Below are positions 53,729-61,942 of a stretch of 64,000 nucleotides of DNA, in pieces; positions within the stretch are counted from its first letter, which is position 1; the number at the start of each line of letters is the position of its first letter. This stretch comes from Oscillospiraceae bacterium (GTDB taxonomy: Bacteria > Bacillota > Clostridia > Oscillospirales > Oscillospiraceae): the NCBI GenBank assembly GCA_024697625.1, contig JAILFJ010000177.1:1-64000 (forward strand). The letters run 5' to 3'. Position numbers and translations under genes: made by a program. The notes below the pieces were generated by a model, which had not been told where the DNA came from, did not search any database, and was given only the letters and a program-made list of their open reading frames with translations.

Positions 53729-56700
53729 CTATGGCTGCAGCGATGCCGCGTTCAGGTCAATCCAGATCACCGGCCTTACGCTGATGTCTCCGGCGTTGCA
53801 GGCCGCGCCTCCTTCTGAGATGGACATTGTCCCGTCATAGTTCACATAGGCGTACTTCATCTGGTTCGAGCCTCTGGACCGGAGCCACCACTTTCCGCAC
53901 TCGTAGTAGTCGCTGTACATGTTCCCGGTATACCGGTACGCGCCTCTGCCGGCCGCGTAATTGGTCAGGCTGCACATACGGCTTTTCTCACTGCTGAAGA
54001 GTGCCATCACCTCGCTGTAGCTGAGCAGGCTGACCTTCTCCTTCGTGTTGTTTCCGCTGTCGGTGTTCCACATCTCACAGCCGGAACTCCGGCTGTTGTC
54101 CACTTCGACTTCCGCAAGCAGCGCAGCTTCTTCCCGTGTGAAAGCAGAGCCGATAAAATTCTCGTTCAGCCATGTCCGGAGGGGGCTGGTCTCCCAGCCG
54201 CCGCTGGTCCAGTAGGTCTCATTGTTTCGATGATTGTAGGCCATGCAGTCCAGACCGTATTTGCTGATCAGCATGCTTTTTCCGTCCTGTACCTTCAGAA
54301 CCGTCCAGACGATCTTTTCCCTTCCGTTGTCAAACTTTCCGTCCTGCTCGTACTTTCCGAAAACAACCGTTTTTCCCGGCGTTTTCAGCGCATCAAGCTG
54401 GGAAAGGAGCTCAGACTTTGGTATCGGCGCCTCCGGTCCGTCCTGCCGCACCGCGCTCAGGTCGATCCACATCGCTGGCCGCACCGCAACATAATCATAA
54501 ATGACCATCGTCTGGTCCCGGCTTCCATCCGTACCGGCGCAGGCGGCATTGCTCTGCTGCTGGCCTGGCGAACGCAGCCACCAGCGGCAGTTCGTCGCAG
54601 GTGTCGAACTGCCTCTCAGCTTTGCATAGGCGGTCGGGTCACAGCGCCGGCCTTCGTTGGATGTGAAATACTTCCAGGCCTCCGCATAGCTGAGCAGAAA
54701 GATTTTATCCTCTGTATTATTCCCGCCGGAAGTCTTGAAATCGCTTATGCCCTGAGCAGCGCCGTTATCCACCTTCGTGGTCAGAATCGCGTTCCGCTCT
54801 TCTTCCGTAAAGCACGAGAAGAAATAGCCGTTCAGCCATTCGCGCAGGCTGCAGGTCTCCCATGTAACAGATGTGCTGGGAACCGAATAGGAGTTATGAT
54901 AAGCCTGTGCATCCAGCGCATAACCGCTCAACAGCAGGGCTTTGTTCCCCTTGACATCCAGCACACGCCACTTGATCGTCTCCGGGCCGTTCGACAGATT
55001 GCCGTCCTGTTCATACCGGCCAAACTGAACGATGCTTCCCACACTGCCGAAAGCAGCGTTAAACATCGGGGTAGGCGTCGGGGTGGGTGTTGGTGTAGGT
55101 GTCGGTGTTGGAGTCGGTGTAGGCGTCGGCGTCGGCGTCGGGGTAGGTGTCGGCGTCGGCGTCGGAGTAGGTGCTGGTGTGGGGGGCGGCGTTGGAGTGG
55201 GGGTCGGTGTCGGCGTCGGTGTGGGGGTAGGTGTCGGCGTCGGCGTTGGAGTGGGGGTCGGTGTCGGCGTTGGAGTGGGGGTCGGTGTCGGCGTCGGTGT
55301 GGGGGTAGGTGTCGGTGTCGGAGTAGGTGTCGCCACCTCTTCCTGTGCTCCCGTCACCTCCGCAGCTTCCACCGCTTCGTCTGCTTCCGGCTTCTCCTCT
55401 TTCGCTTCTGCTCCCTCAGGTTCCGCCGCTTCCGACGGCACCGGAGTCGGTGTTGTCGAAGATGCAGGTGTTGGTGTCGGTGTTGGTATCGGAGTTGGCG
55501 TCGGAGTTGGCGTCGGTGCAGGTGTCGGGGTTGGAGTCACCTCGGATTTCGCCGTGTCTGCGGTTTCCGTTGCCGCTGTCTCTTCCGTTGCTTCCGGCTC
55601 CTCCACAATGTCAGGGGACGCCTGATCAAACAGCACTCCCTTAGCTCTGCTTCTCAGTCCAGGCTGGAAGTAAACGACTGCCGCAGCAGCAGCAATTATG
55701 ATTAGCAGAGTCGCCAGTACTGCTGTAAACTTTCGTCCAGAACCCTTCCGCGCAGTGTCTGCTTTCTTCTCCGGTTTTTCATCCGGCGCAGTTTCAGACT
55801 CTGCTTCTGTGTTTTGAGCCGGAGCAGATATCTTTGCCTCTTTCTCCGCCTGGACAGTCCGGGACGTCTTTCCCTTCCCCTGGGCTCCGGCCGAGGTTCT
55901 CTTCTTCAGCTCGGCTGCCAGAAGGTCCTTGTGGAATTCCGCCATATTCTGATAACGGTCGGATGCGCTGACGCTCATCGCCTTCAGCAGCGCCCTCTCC
56001 GTCTCTTCATCGACGTCCGGATTCAGCTTTCCCGGCGGAATCAGCGGGTCGTCCTCGACCCTCTCGATGGACTCGGGCGGCACCTTGCCGGTCACTGTGT
56101 AATAGTATGTAGCTGCCATGGAATAGACGTCCGTGTACGGGCCCTGCTTTCCCCGGCGCATATACTGTTCCTTCGGTGCGTAGCCATGTTTGAGCACGAT
56201 GTCCAGGCCTTCGCCCTTCTGGCCTTCGCTGTTGCGTGCGGCGCCAAAGTCGATCAGTTTTGCTCTGCCGTCAGGCTGTACTATAATATTATCCGGAGTG
56301 ACATCCCGGTGGACAATCCCCGCAGCATGCACACGCTCCAGTGAATCCATCAGCGGTAACAGCAGGCGGTTTGTCTCCCGGACGCTCATCTGCCCGCTGT
56401 GTTCCCTGACATAGCGGTTCAGCGGCTCGCCCGCAACATACTCCATGGAGTAGTAGGCCGTGCCGCATTCCTCAAAATATCTCCGGATCTGTACAATACT
56501 GTCGTCTCCGACAAATATGCCAAGAATTCTGGCTTCTTCCAGAAACTGCTCTTTACCGAGACGGAAGCTCTCTTCCCGTTCTTCAGCGTGTATACGAACG
56601 TCGCGGCCTCGTTCCGTCCTCCCTGCAAACTCCGTTGGGAGGTATTCTTTTACCGCTACCCGTTCCTTCTCCTGGTCATCGTAGGCCACATAGGTTACGC

Positions 56701-56869
56701 CAAATCCTCCCTGTCCGATCACATGGCCGACAATGTACCGCCCATTCAGAATGGTCCCCGGTCTCAGGGCAAGCGTATAGCCCGCACTTTCTTTTGCCTG
56801 ATCATAGCCACAGTGCGGGCATTTTCCGTTATCCGATTTTTCTTTAAAACAGTGATAACAGGTTTCCAT
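53729..56869 (-). CDS. Transmembrane Ser/Thr kinase, (Thr-Pro)n stalk, two DUF6273-like ectodomains
   Basis: A 1046-residue receptor kinase and the first gene of the island. Ribbon (CYHC...CPHCGYD), kinase ([43 protein letters not shown]), helix near 380-401, acidic linker, (TP)n near 510-600, and two DUF6273-like domains near 603-800 and 823-1044. Threonine replaces the HRDxK lysine. I chose ATG 56869 by similarity to the paralogues; ATG 56887 (MLKIRQ) has a slightly better upstream GAAGAG. It is a tandem paralogue of the next kinase. A promoter about 260 bases upstream reads into it. Confidence 0.88.
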   Translation of the reverse strand: METCYHCFKEKSDNGKCPHCGYDQAKESAGYTLALRPGTILNGRYIVGHVIGQGGFGVTYVAYDDQEKERVAVKEYLPTEFAGRTERGRDVRIHAEEREESFRLGKEQFLEEARILGIFVGDDSIVQIRRYFEECGTAYYSMEYVAGEPLNRYVREHSGQMSVRETNRLLLPLMDSLERVHAAGIVHRDVTPDNIIVQPDGRAKLIDFGAARNSEGQKGEGLDIVLKHGYAPKEQYMRRGKQGPYTDVYSMAATYYYTVTGKVPPESIERVEDDPLIPPGKLNPDVDEETERALLKAMSVSASDRYQNMAEFHKDLLAAELKKRTSAGAQGKGKTSRTVQAEKEAKISAPAQNTEAESETAPDEKPEKKADTARKGSGRKFTAVLATLLIIIAAAAAVVYFQPGLRSRAKGVLFDQASPDIVEEPEATEETAATETADTAKSEVTPTPTPAPTPTPTPTPIPTPTPTPASSTTPTPVPSEAAEPEGAEAKEEKPEADEAVEAAEVTGAQEEVATPTPTPTPTPTPTPTPTPTPTPTPTPTPTPTPTPTPTPTPTPTPTPTPPPTPAPTPTPTPTPTPTPTPTPTPTPTPTPTPTPTPTPTPMFNAAFGSVGSIVQFGRYEQDGNLSNGPETIKWRVLDVKGNKALLLSGYALDAQAYHNSYSVPSTSVTWETCSLREWLNGYFFSCFTEEERNAILTTKVDNGAAQGISDFKTSGGNNTEDKIFLLSYAEAWKYFTSNEGRRCDPTAYAKLRGSSTPATNCRWWLRSPGQQQSNAACAGTDGSRDQTMVIYDYVAVRPAMWIDLSAVRQDGPEAPIPKSELLSQLDALKTPGKTVVFGKYEQDGKFDNGREKIVWTVLKVQDGKSMLISKYGLDCMAYNHRNNETYWTSGGWETSPLRTWLNENFIGSAFTREEAALLAEVEVDNSRSSGCEMWNTDSGNNTKEKVSLLSYSEVMALFSSEKSRMCSLTNYAAGRGAYRYTGNMYSDYYECGKWWLRSRGSNQMKYAYVNYDGTMSISEGGAACNAGDISVRPVIWIDLNAASLQP
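55067..55332 (-). repeat. (Thr-Pro)n coding tract in kinase stalk
   Basis: Six-base periodic tract of about 266 bases; a second tract lies at about 55441-55545. Longer words such as GGAGTGGGGGTCGGTGTCGGCG (minus strand complements) recur inside it, indicating local unit duplication on top of third-position drift. Confidence 0.88.
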
Positions 56870-57128
56870 CTGTCTGATCTTCAGCATCTCTTCGATGCTT
56901 ACTTATTCACTCATATTTTCCAGCCTGGTCACAATGCAATGATCTGGCGCAAAAAAAGGCATAATTCCGTCTTTCAAAAGGGTCTTATGCCGAGAATGCG
57001 ACAGCACATCATCTTACAGAAAGAACTTGTGTTACATTTAGTTTTATTCGTTTTAGGCAACCGGTGATCTCTGTGAGCCGTTGTACAAAGCCCATGGTCC
57101 GGCCGAGAAGTGCATATCGCAGATGCAG

Positions 57129-57156
57129 ATTATGAACGTTACTGTAAAATTGTCAA
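57129..57156 (-). promoter_or_regulatory. Sigma-A type promoter of the kinase island
   Basis: On the minus strand TTGACA (57156-57151), 16-base spacer, CATAAT (57134-57129). The -35 box is consensus and the -10 box matches five of six. It is the only strong promoter I found between 59.1 kb and the left edge, and predicts a leader of about 250 bases. Confidence 0.65.
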
Positions 57157-57202
57157 AAAAATTCAATCTTTTTTAACAATTTATCATTATAAAGAAGATT
57201 GA
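57155..57202 (-). terminator. Probable intrinsic terminator of the VTT gene
   Basis: Minus-strand stem of about 13 pairs with one wobble (arms 57202-57190 and 57175-57163) and a 14-base loop, followed after one base by seven Ts (57161-57155). The stem is A/T-rich, so strength is uncertain. The T-run runs straight into the TTGACA of the island promoter. Confidence 0.55.
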
Positions 57203-57261
57203 TTCCCATGTCAAGGCGAATTTCCGTTTCCGGATTGTTTTTGTTTTTCTCTTTTTCCTCT

Positions 57262-57966
57262 TCACTTTTCGCTGTATTCGCCGTCCTGGGCATAGCTCTG
57301 TTTCTCATTCGCCCTGTGGGCCAGATGCCGGTACACCAGTGCCGAGCCTGCCAGCAGCAGAAGCTTGATGCCAATCGCGATCAGGAACACCGGAGACCCG
57401 GGATCGTCCGCCGCCAGGCCCAGCACCGTATAGTCCGCCATCACCGGGAAAAATCCCAGCACCGAACCCAGCAGATACTTCCGGAAGTCGAACTTCATCG
57501 CCCCCATGTACATGCTGCAGATGCTGAGCGGCAGCCCGGAGACGCGAAACAGCAGCGAAACCACAAAGTCGTTCTTCAGCCGAAGCTCCGAGAGTGCCTT
57601 CAGCTTCGGATATCTCCCCAGCAGATATTCCACCAGCGGAGCGCCCAGACTGCGGCCGAGCCAGTAGGGCGTCGTGCAGATGACGGCCACGCCGAGGGTA
57701 TTCAGCAGCAGCGCCCCCGGCAGCGGAAACATCACGCCGGCCGCCGCGTACAGGATGCCGGAATGCATCAGGAAGTCCACGCTCTTCAGCAGATACAGTC
57801 CCAGCAGGATCAGCACGGCCAGTAGCGGGCTCTCCGGCTCATAGTCCAGAAGCTCCTCCATGGTGAGGCCGCCCCGGTTCTTAAGCAGGAAGACGAGGAT
57901 GACGGTCCAGCAGACGGCCAGGACACAGCTCCAGATCCAGATCCGTTTTTTGATACTGTTTTTCAT
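57262..57966 (-). CDS. VTT-domain (TVP38/TMEM64/DedA-like) membrane protein
   Basis: A 234-residue polytopic protein with about five to six helices and the VTT-type pattern (YAAAGVMFPLPGALLLNTLG, FRVSGLPLSICSMYMG, FRKYLLGSVLGFFPV). VTT proteins are implicated in moving lipids or undecaprenyl phosphate between leaflets. No clear ribosome binding site precedes the ATG. It follows the LCP gene by 57 bases, and the pair makes sense as cell-envelope genes using undecaprenyl-linked substrates. Confidence 0.85.
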   Translation of the reverse strand: MKNSIKKRIWIWSCVLAVCWTVILVFLLKNRGGLTMEELLDYEPESPLLAVLILLGLYLLKSVDFLMHSGILYAAAGVMFPLPGALLLNTLGVAVICTTPYWLGRSLGAPLVEYLLGRYPKLKALSELRLKNDFVVSLLFRVSGLPLSICSMYMGAMKFDFRKYLLGSVLGFFPVMADYTVLGLAADDPGSPVFLIAIGIKLLLLAGSALVYRHLAHRANEKQSYAQDGEYSEK

Positions 57967-58023
57967 TTATAGATCAGGCAGGGTGAGGCTTCTCACTCCT
58001 CAGACGCCCTCCTTTCCGCTCCC

Positions 58024-59085
58024 CTATTCATAGTACCACGCCCCGTCCAGACCTGTCGTCGCACCGTAGCTTCCGCCCCAGCCGCAGAAGACGATATCCA
58101 GATCGCCGTAGCCGATGTCCCGGTCCAGCGGATTGATGCTGCTGTTCAGCATCTCGAGCCACTCGTCGATGTGCGGCACTGCATAGCTGTAGTTCTGGAT
58201 GTTGCGCGGTTCGCAGGGCAGGGTGTAGAAGTGGATGTTCTCGCTCCGGCACTGCAGCGCCTGGCGGATGAACCATGCGATGTTGGCCGAACTCAGGTCT
58301 GTGAAGAGGTTCTCCGACAGGGTCCGGACCACCGCCGGGGCATTCGGGATGTTGCCCAGGGTGATAAACTGTTCCGCGCAGGCCTGCAGGAAGCTGTGCT
58401 GCAGCTCCAGCCGGCCCAGATCGCCGTCGGTATAGCCCTGGCGGTAGCGCACCATCGCCATCGCCTGCCGCCCGTCCAGATGCTGCGGTCCCGGGGCCAG
58501 ATAGATACGCAGCCTCATCTCGATATCATCAAAGTAATAGTCGACCTCCTGCGGCACCGTAAAGTCAACCCCGCCCAGGAGATCCACCACCTCGATGAAG
58601 GTGTTCAGGTTCAGCACCGCATAGCAGTCCGGCGTGAAGCCCACCAGCCTCCGGACATGCATCGCCAGTGAGTCGATGCCGTTCCCGCCGAAGTTCACCG
58701 AACCCGCATACACGGCGTTGATCTTTCTCGGGTCCCAGTCCACGTTGATGATGGTATCGCGCGGAATACTCACGACGTTGATCTCGTGTCTGATGGTATC
58801 CAGCTTCATAACCATGATGACGTCCGTACTCATGCTCATCTGGTCCAGGCCGACCAGCAGCACCGTATATACGCCGTCCTGTCTTCCGGTCGGCAGCGCC
58901 TCTCCCGGCGGCAGCGGTTCCATCGTCGGTTCCGGCTCTGCCGTGGGTTCCGGTGTCGGCAGCGGCTCCGGTTCCCGGATCTCCGGCGGCCGGCCCAGGA
59001 CCAGATTGACCGCGACAACCGCGAGAATCAGGAGCACCGTGACGGCATAGACTGCGATTCTGATTTTTTTCTTTTTTTCTTTCAT
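58024..59085 (-). CDS. LytR-CpsA-Psr (LCP) family cell-wall glycopolymer ligase
   Basis: A 353-residue protein with an N-terminal signal anchor (IRIAVYAVTVLLILAVVAVNLV), a Pro/Glu-rich linker and an LCP domain: LLVGLD, DVIMVMKLD, VVSIPRDT, KINAVYAGS, LLGGVDF and DGRQAMAMVRYRQGYTDGDLGR. LCP enzymes attach undecaprenyl-linked glycopolymers to peptidoglycan. The conserved Arg and Asp positions are present. AAAGGA precedes the ATG; a promoter lies at 59171-59199. Confidence 0.93.
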   Translation of the reverse strand: MKEKKKKIRIAVYAVTVLLILAVVAVNLVLGRPPEIREPEPLPTPEPTAEPEPTMEPLPPGEALPTGRQDGVYTVLLVGLDQMSMSTDVIMVMKLDTIRHEINVVSIPRDTIINVDWDPRKINAVYAGSVNFGGNGIDSLAMHVRRLVGFTPDCYAVLNLNTFIEVVDLLGGVDFTVPQEVDYYFDDIEMRLRIYLAPGPQHLDGRQAMAMVRYRQGYTDGDLGRLELQHSFLQACAEQFITLGNIPNAPAVVRTLSENLFTDLSSANIAWFIRQALQCRSENIHFYTLPCEPRNIQNYSYAVPHIDEWLEMLNSSINPLDRDIGYGDLDIVFCGWGGSYGATTGLDGAWYYE

Positions 59086-59170
59086 TGCTGTCCTTTCAGA
59101 CGGTCCCTGCGGACCGCTCCGCCCTCTTCCGGCCGGATAAACCGGCAGCGGGCTGCGGGATATTCGCCGT

Positions 59171-59199
59171 ATTATACCGCATCAGATGAATAAAAACAA
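59171..59199 (-). promoter_or_regulatory. Promoter of the LCP gene
   Basis: Minus strand TTGTTT (59199-59194), 17-base spacer, consensus TATAAT (59176-59171). It lies about 85 bases before the LCP start and back to back with the plus-strand promoter at 59210. Confidence 0.5.
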
Positions 59200-59209
59200 C
59201 GTATTTATC

Positions 59210-59238
59210 TTGACTCTTTCCTGTCATAATGCTAAAAT
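59210..59238 (+). promoter_or_regulatory. Promoter of the Ig-like lipoprotein gene
   Basis: TTGACT (59210-59215), 17-base spacer, TAAAAT (59233-59238), each five of six consensus. It predicts a leader of about 45 bases. Confidence 0.65.
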
Positions 59239-59288
59239 CATACAATAAAATCCCAACTCAGCCAACAGAAGGGAAGGATGAAGATCAA

Positions 59289-60401
59289 ATGAAAACGCAA
59301 AACAGGTTTCTTGTAATCGCAGTTGCGGTTCTTCTCTGCATGACGTTTCTGCTCAGCTCCTGTGACCTGTTCACCAGAGCGGCTCCACCCGCCGCCTCTC
59401 CCACACCGTCCGCCACGGTCGCAGTAACTCCTTCAGCCACGCCGGCCGTGACGCCGACGCCCACTCCCACGCCGACTCCGACGCCTACACCCACACCGAC
59501 GCCGACTCCGACGCCCACTCCCACACCGCTTCCCACGCCCATGCTGACTCCGGCTCCCATTCCGACACCTGCGCCGGACCCCAGGGCTCCCATCATTCTG
59601 AAGAGCCCGACGGATGAGTATGTCAACGAGGGCGACACCTGCTACTTCGCAGCCAATTATCAGGGTGAGAACACGCTGGCCGTCTGGCACTTCATCAGCC
59701 CCGAGGGAATGGACTACGACTTCTATACCGTCGCATACCAGTTCCCCACCCTGACAATCAAGAACGGCGAATATAACCAGATGAAGCTCCAGAACATTCC
59801 GGCTGCTCTGGACGGCTGGCAGGTCTACTGCCGCTATTCCAACAACTACGGCTATCGCGATACCAAGACCGCCACCATCCATGTGACTCCCTCAACGACC
59901 GCTGCCGCTGCTGCCGCGATGGGGATTGTCCCGGCCAATCCGGGCGGCAATCCGCCGAAGGTAACCAAGAGCCCCACCGGTGAGACCGTAAAAGAGGGTG
60001 GAGATGCCTGGTTTGTTGCGAGCTACGAGAATGCCAACGTCGCGGAGTGGCACTTTGTCAGTCCCGACGGTCTGCAGGACCTGACCTATGAAGAAGCCGC
60101 CCTGCAGTTCCCGACCATGAGCATCGTCAACGGCATGTACAGCCGTCTGCATCTGGTCAACATCCCCGCGGCGGCCGACGGCTGGCAGGTCTACTGCCGC
60201 TACTACAACACCAGCGGCAGCACCGATACCTCCTCTGCCAAGATCACCGTGACCTCCACCGCCCCCGCGGCGGAGACAACCGTGCCCGCATCGACGGACA
60301 TCGCCACCGCAACCCTGCCTGTGGCCGGTGAGACTCCGGCAGACGGATCGGCCGATACTGTCACGCCCGATCTCGGCAATACTGTCGTCTCTTCCACATG
60401 A
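59289..60401 (+). CDS. Lipoprotein with (Thr-Pro)n stalk and two Ig-like repeats
   Basis: A 370-residue protein from ATG 59289 (AAGGA upstream; the in-frame ATG at 59229 overlaps the promoter). Lipoprotein signal ending LLSSC, a Thr/Pro/Ala linker with a (TP)n run, then two homologous Ig-like domains of about 100 residues ([19 protein letters not shown]... / [19 protein letters not shown]..., each with the repeated DGWQVYCRY). A Thr/Ala-rich tail follows. The stalk is like that of the island kinases, so it may reach the same wall depth. Ligand unknown. Confidence 0.85.
   Translation: MKTQNRFLVIAVAVLLCMTFLLSSCDLFTRAAPPAASPTPSATVAVTPSATPAVTPTPTPTPTPTPTPTPTPTPTPTPTPLPTPMLTPAPIPTPAPDPRAPIILKSPTDEYVNEGDTCYFAANYQGENTLAVWHFISPEGMDYDFYTVAYQFPTLTIKNGEYNQMKLQNIPAALDGWQVYCRYSNNYGYRDTKTATIHVTPSTTAAAAAAMGIVPANPGGNPPKVTKSPTGETVKEGGDAWFVASYENANVAEWHFVSPDGLQDLTYEEAALQFPTMSIVNGMYSRLHLVNIPAAADGWQVYCRYYNTSGSTDTSSAKITVTSTAPAAETTVPASTDIATATLPVAGETPADGSADTVTPDLGNTVVSST
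59450..59575 (+). repeat. (Thr-Pro)n coding tract
   Basis: Six-base periodic tract encoding Thr-Pro pairs, here on the plus strand, with mixed synonymous codons; it grades into Leu/Met/Ala-Pro pairs at the end. Confidence 0.9.
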
Positions 60402-60483
60402 TCTCCCGGCGGAGCCGCAGCGCTCCGGCCCCTGCAACAGTCTGCAAACCCTCCTGACGGATCCGTCACTTCATCATGCTTGC

Positions 60484-60521
60484 AAAAAAGCTGCTTTCCG
60501 TTTACCGGTCAGCAGCTTTTT
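60484..60521. terminator. Bidirectional intrinsic terminator
   Basis: AAAAAAGCTGCT (60484-60495) and AGCAGCTTTTT (60511-60521) form an 11-pair stem with A- and T-runs at either side, so it works in both directions. It lies between two convergent genes, the lipoprotein (ends 60401) and the acyltransferase (ends 60606). Confidence 0.85.
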
Positions 60522-60605
60522 CTGTTGTTATCGCTCCGTTCTGTCTCCCGCATGTCACTGTCGATCTGTCCATGCTGTCGTTCTGTCCCTGTGACGTTCT
60601 GTCAC

Positions 60606-61760
60606 TTATGCCGTTCCGTTCCATCTCCCGCCTGTGATCTGAGCCGGCTGACGGCCTCTTCTCAGCCGGTCGACCGCCAGGATCTCCAGCCACGAAACCA
60701 ACGCCAGCAGGGCCAGTCGCCACGCCGCAGAGCTCCAGTATCCGAGGCCGGGCAGAAGGCTCTCGGTGAGCTCGGTGACGGCAAACTGGTTCAGATACAT
60801 CGCGTAGCTCAGGGAGCCGAGGAAGCCGGACAGCCTGTTGTCCAGCGCCTCTGACATTACCCCCCATCTCAGGAAAACCAGCAGCGTGAAGCCCGTGAGA
60901 AGCGCGATCGCCGCATAGTCCCAGGCGCTCCGTCTTGTCCGGTACATGATCAGCAGGATCCCGGCCAGCAGCAGGACCTCGGCGGCGGTGGCAGATGCCC
61001 TTCTCCCCGCCCCTCTGCTCATGCTCCGGGAGAGGCGATCATACCACAGATACACCCAGCAGCCGAGACCGATCTCCGCAAAGGCCCGGAACCCGCTGAT
61101 CCAGAGCTGTTCCGGCTCCGTCAGATCCACATGGCCGAAGCGGAGCCACGTAAAGGCGGCAAAGCCGAGCAGGACCGCCGGCTCCACTCCGTACAGAAAG
61201 AGCTTCCGGTTCTTCTTCAGAAGCCAGTACACCGGGACCGAGGCCCAGATCAGCGCGCTCACATACCAGAGGAAGAGATTTAGCTCATAGGGTCTGAAAA
61301 AAATCTGGACCGCCAGCAGATCGGGCAGCCCCGCCGTAAGCGCCGTTTTCAGGCTGAAATCCGGCTCCAGTGCCATTCTGACCGGGATCAGGAACAGCAG
61401 CGACAGCAGGTACATCGGATAGAGTCTGCGGTAACGGTCCCTGAGATACCGGAGCGCGGCCCGACCGGCGCTCTGTTCAGCAGCCTCTGCGGCACTGCAG
61501 CCCGACTCCCCCGGGGCAGCCTGTGGCGCAGCCGGAACGTGACAGCTGCAAGGCTCCGCGCACTCCTCCCTCACCACATGCCGCATCAGAAAGAAGCCCG
61601 CCGTGATGAAGAAAAACTCGACCCCGAGATAGCCTGCGCTGAAGTGTCCGCCCTCATTATAATAATGCCCGTGTCCGCGGAAGTGCAGCAGGAACAGGAC
61701 GGCGCAGAAGAAAAAGCGAAAGAACTCAACCGCGTTATTTTTCTTCTCTGTCAAGCTCAC
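60606..61760 (-). CDS. Acyltransferase-3 family membrane protein
   Basis: A 384-residue protein with about ten helices. The start (NAVEFFRFFFCAVLFLLHFRG) and AGYLGVEFFFITAGFFLMRHV are typical of acyltransferase 3, which O-acetylates cell-surface glycans. A Cys/Ala-rich cytoplasmic insert (near residues 70-105) is unusual. The initiation codon appears to be GTG at 61760. A TTGACA promoter lies at 61817-61845. Confidence 0.85.
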   Translation of the reverse strand: MSLTEKKNNAVEFFRFFFCAVLFLLHFRGHGHYYNEGGHFSAGYLGVEFFFITAGFFLMRHVVREECAEPCSCHVPAAPQAAPGESGCSAAEAAEQSAGRAALRYLRDRYRRLYPMYLLSLLFLIPVRMALEPDFSLKTALTAGLPDLLAVQIFFRPYELNLFLWYVSALIWASVPVYWLLKKNRKLFLYGVEPAVLLGFAAFTWLRFGHVDLTEPEQLWISGFRAFAEIGLGCWVYLWYDRLSRSMSRGAGRRASATAAEVLLLAGILLIMYRTRRSAWDYAAIALLTGFTLLVFLRWGVMSEALDNRLSGFLGSLSYAMYLNQFAVTELTESLLPGLGYWSSAAWRLALLALVSWLEILAVDRLRRGRQPAQITGGRWNGTA

Positions 61761-61816
61761 CCCGCCCTTTCTGTGTATCGGGTTCTTCCCACAGGACCGT
61801 CTTCCCGTACAGACAA

Positions 61817-61845
61817 TATATATCGCCGGAGCCGCCTCTTGTCAA
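61817..61845 (-). promoter_or_regulatory. Promoter of the acyltransferase gene
   Basis: Minus strand TTGACA (61845-61840), 17-base spacer, TATATA (61822-61817); TATATT two bases further on is an alternative -10. Confidence 0.5.
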
Positions 61846-61870
61846 GAACGAATTCCTGCTTCGGAAATGC

Positions 61871-61899
61871 TTGACACCGCGGGGGCCATCCTCTATAAT
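61871..61899 (+). promoter_or_regulatory. Consensus sigma-A promoter
   Basis: TTGACA (61871-61876), exactly 17 bases, TATAAT (61894-61899): both boxes are perfect consensus. It drives the zinc-ribbon membrane protein starting at 61943 with a short leader, and suggests strong constitutive expression. Confidence 0.85.
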
Positions 61900-61942
61900 C
61901 CATATTAACAAATCATTCACATATTATGTGGAGAGTGAGAAT

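Larger units (their letters stand above)
56870..57261 (-). other. 392-base gene-free leader region of the signalling island
   Basis: Holds a terminator-like hairpin (57155-57202) and a promoter (57129-57156) on the minus strand, then about 250 bases of leader before the first kinase. I see no conserved riboswitch, tRNA or convincing small gene in the leader. Short plus-strand open frames here have no ribosome binding site. Confidence 0.6.

Noticed and set aside
36339..55545. CRISPR-like or minisatellite array
   Set aside because: The periodicity is six bases, in frame, with varied third positions and no spacers; it encodes Thr-Pro stalks.
25463..56869. Type VI or type VII secretion locus, because of the kinase, PP2C, FHA and VWA-like set
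   Set aside because: No TssB/C, TssM, ClpV, EssC-type ATPase, WXG100 or YukD-like protein is present.
784..56869. PASTA-type (PrkC/PknB) kinases
   Set aside because: No PASTA repeats are found; the ectodomains are of other families.
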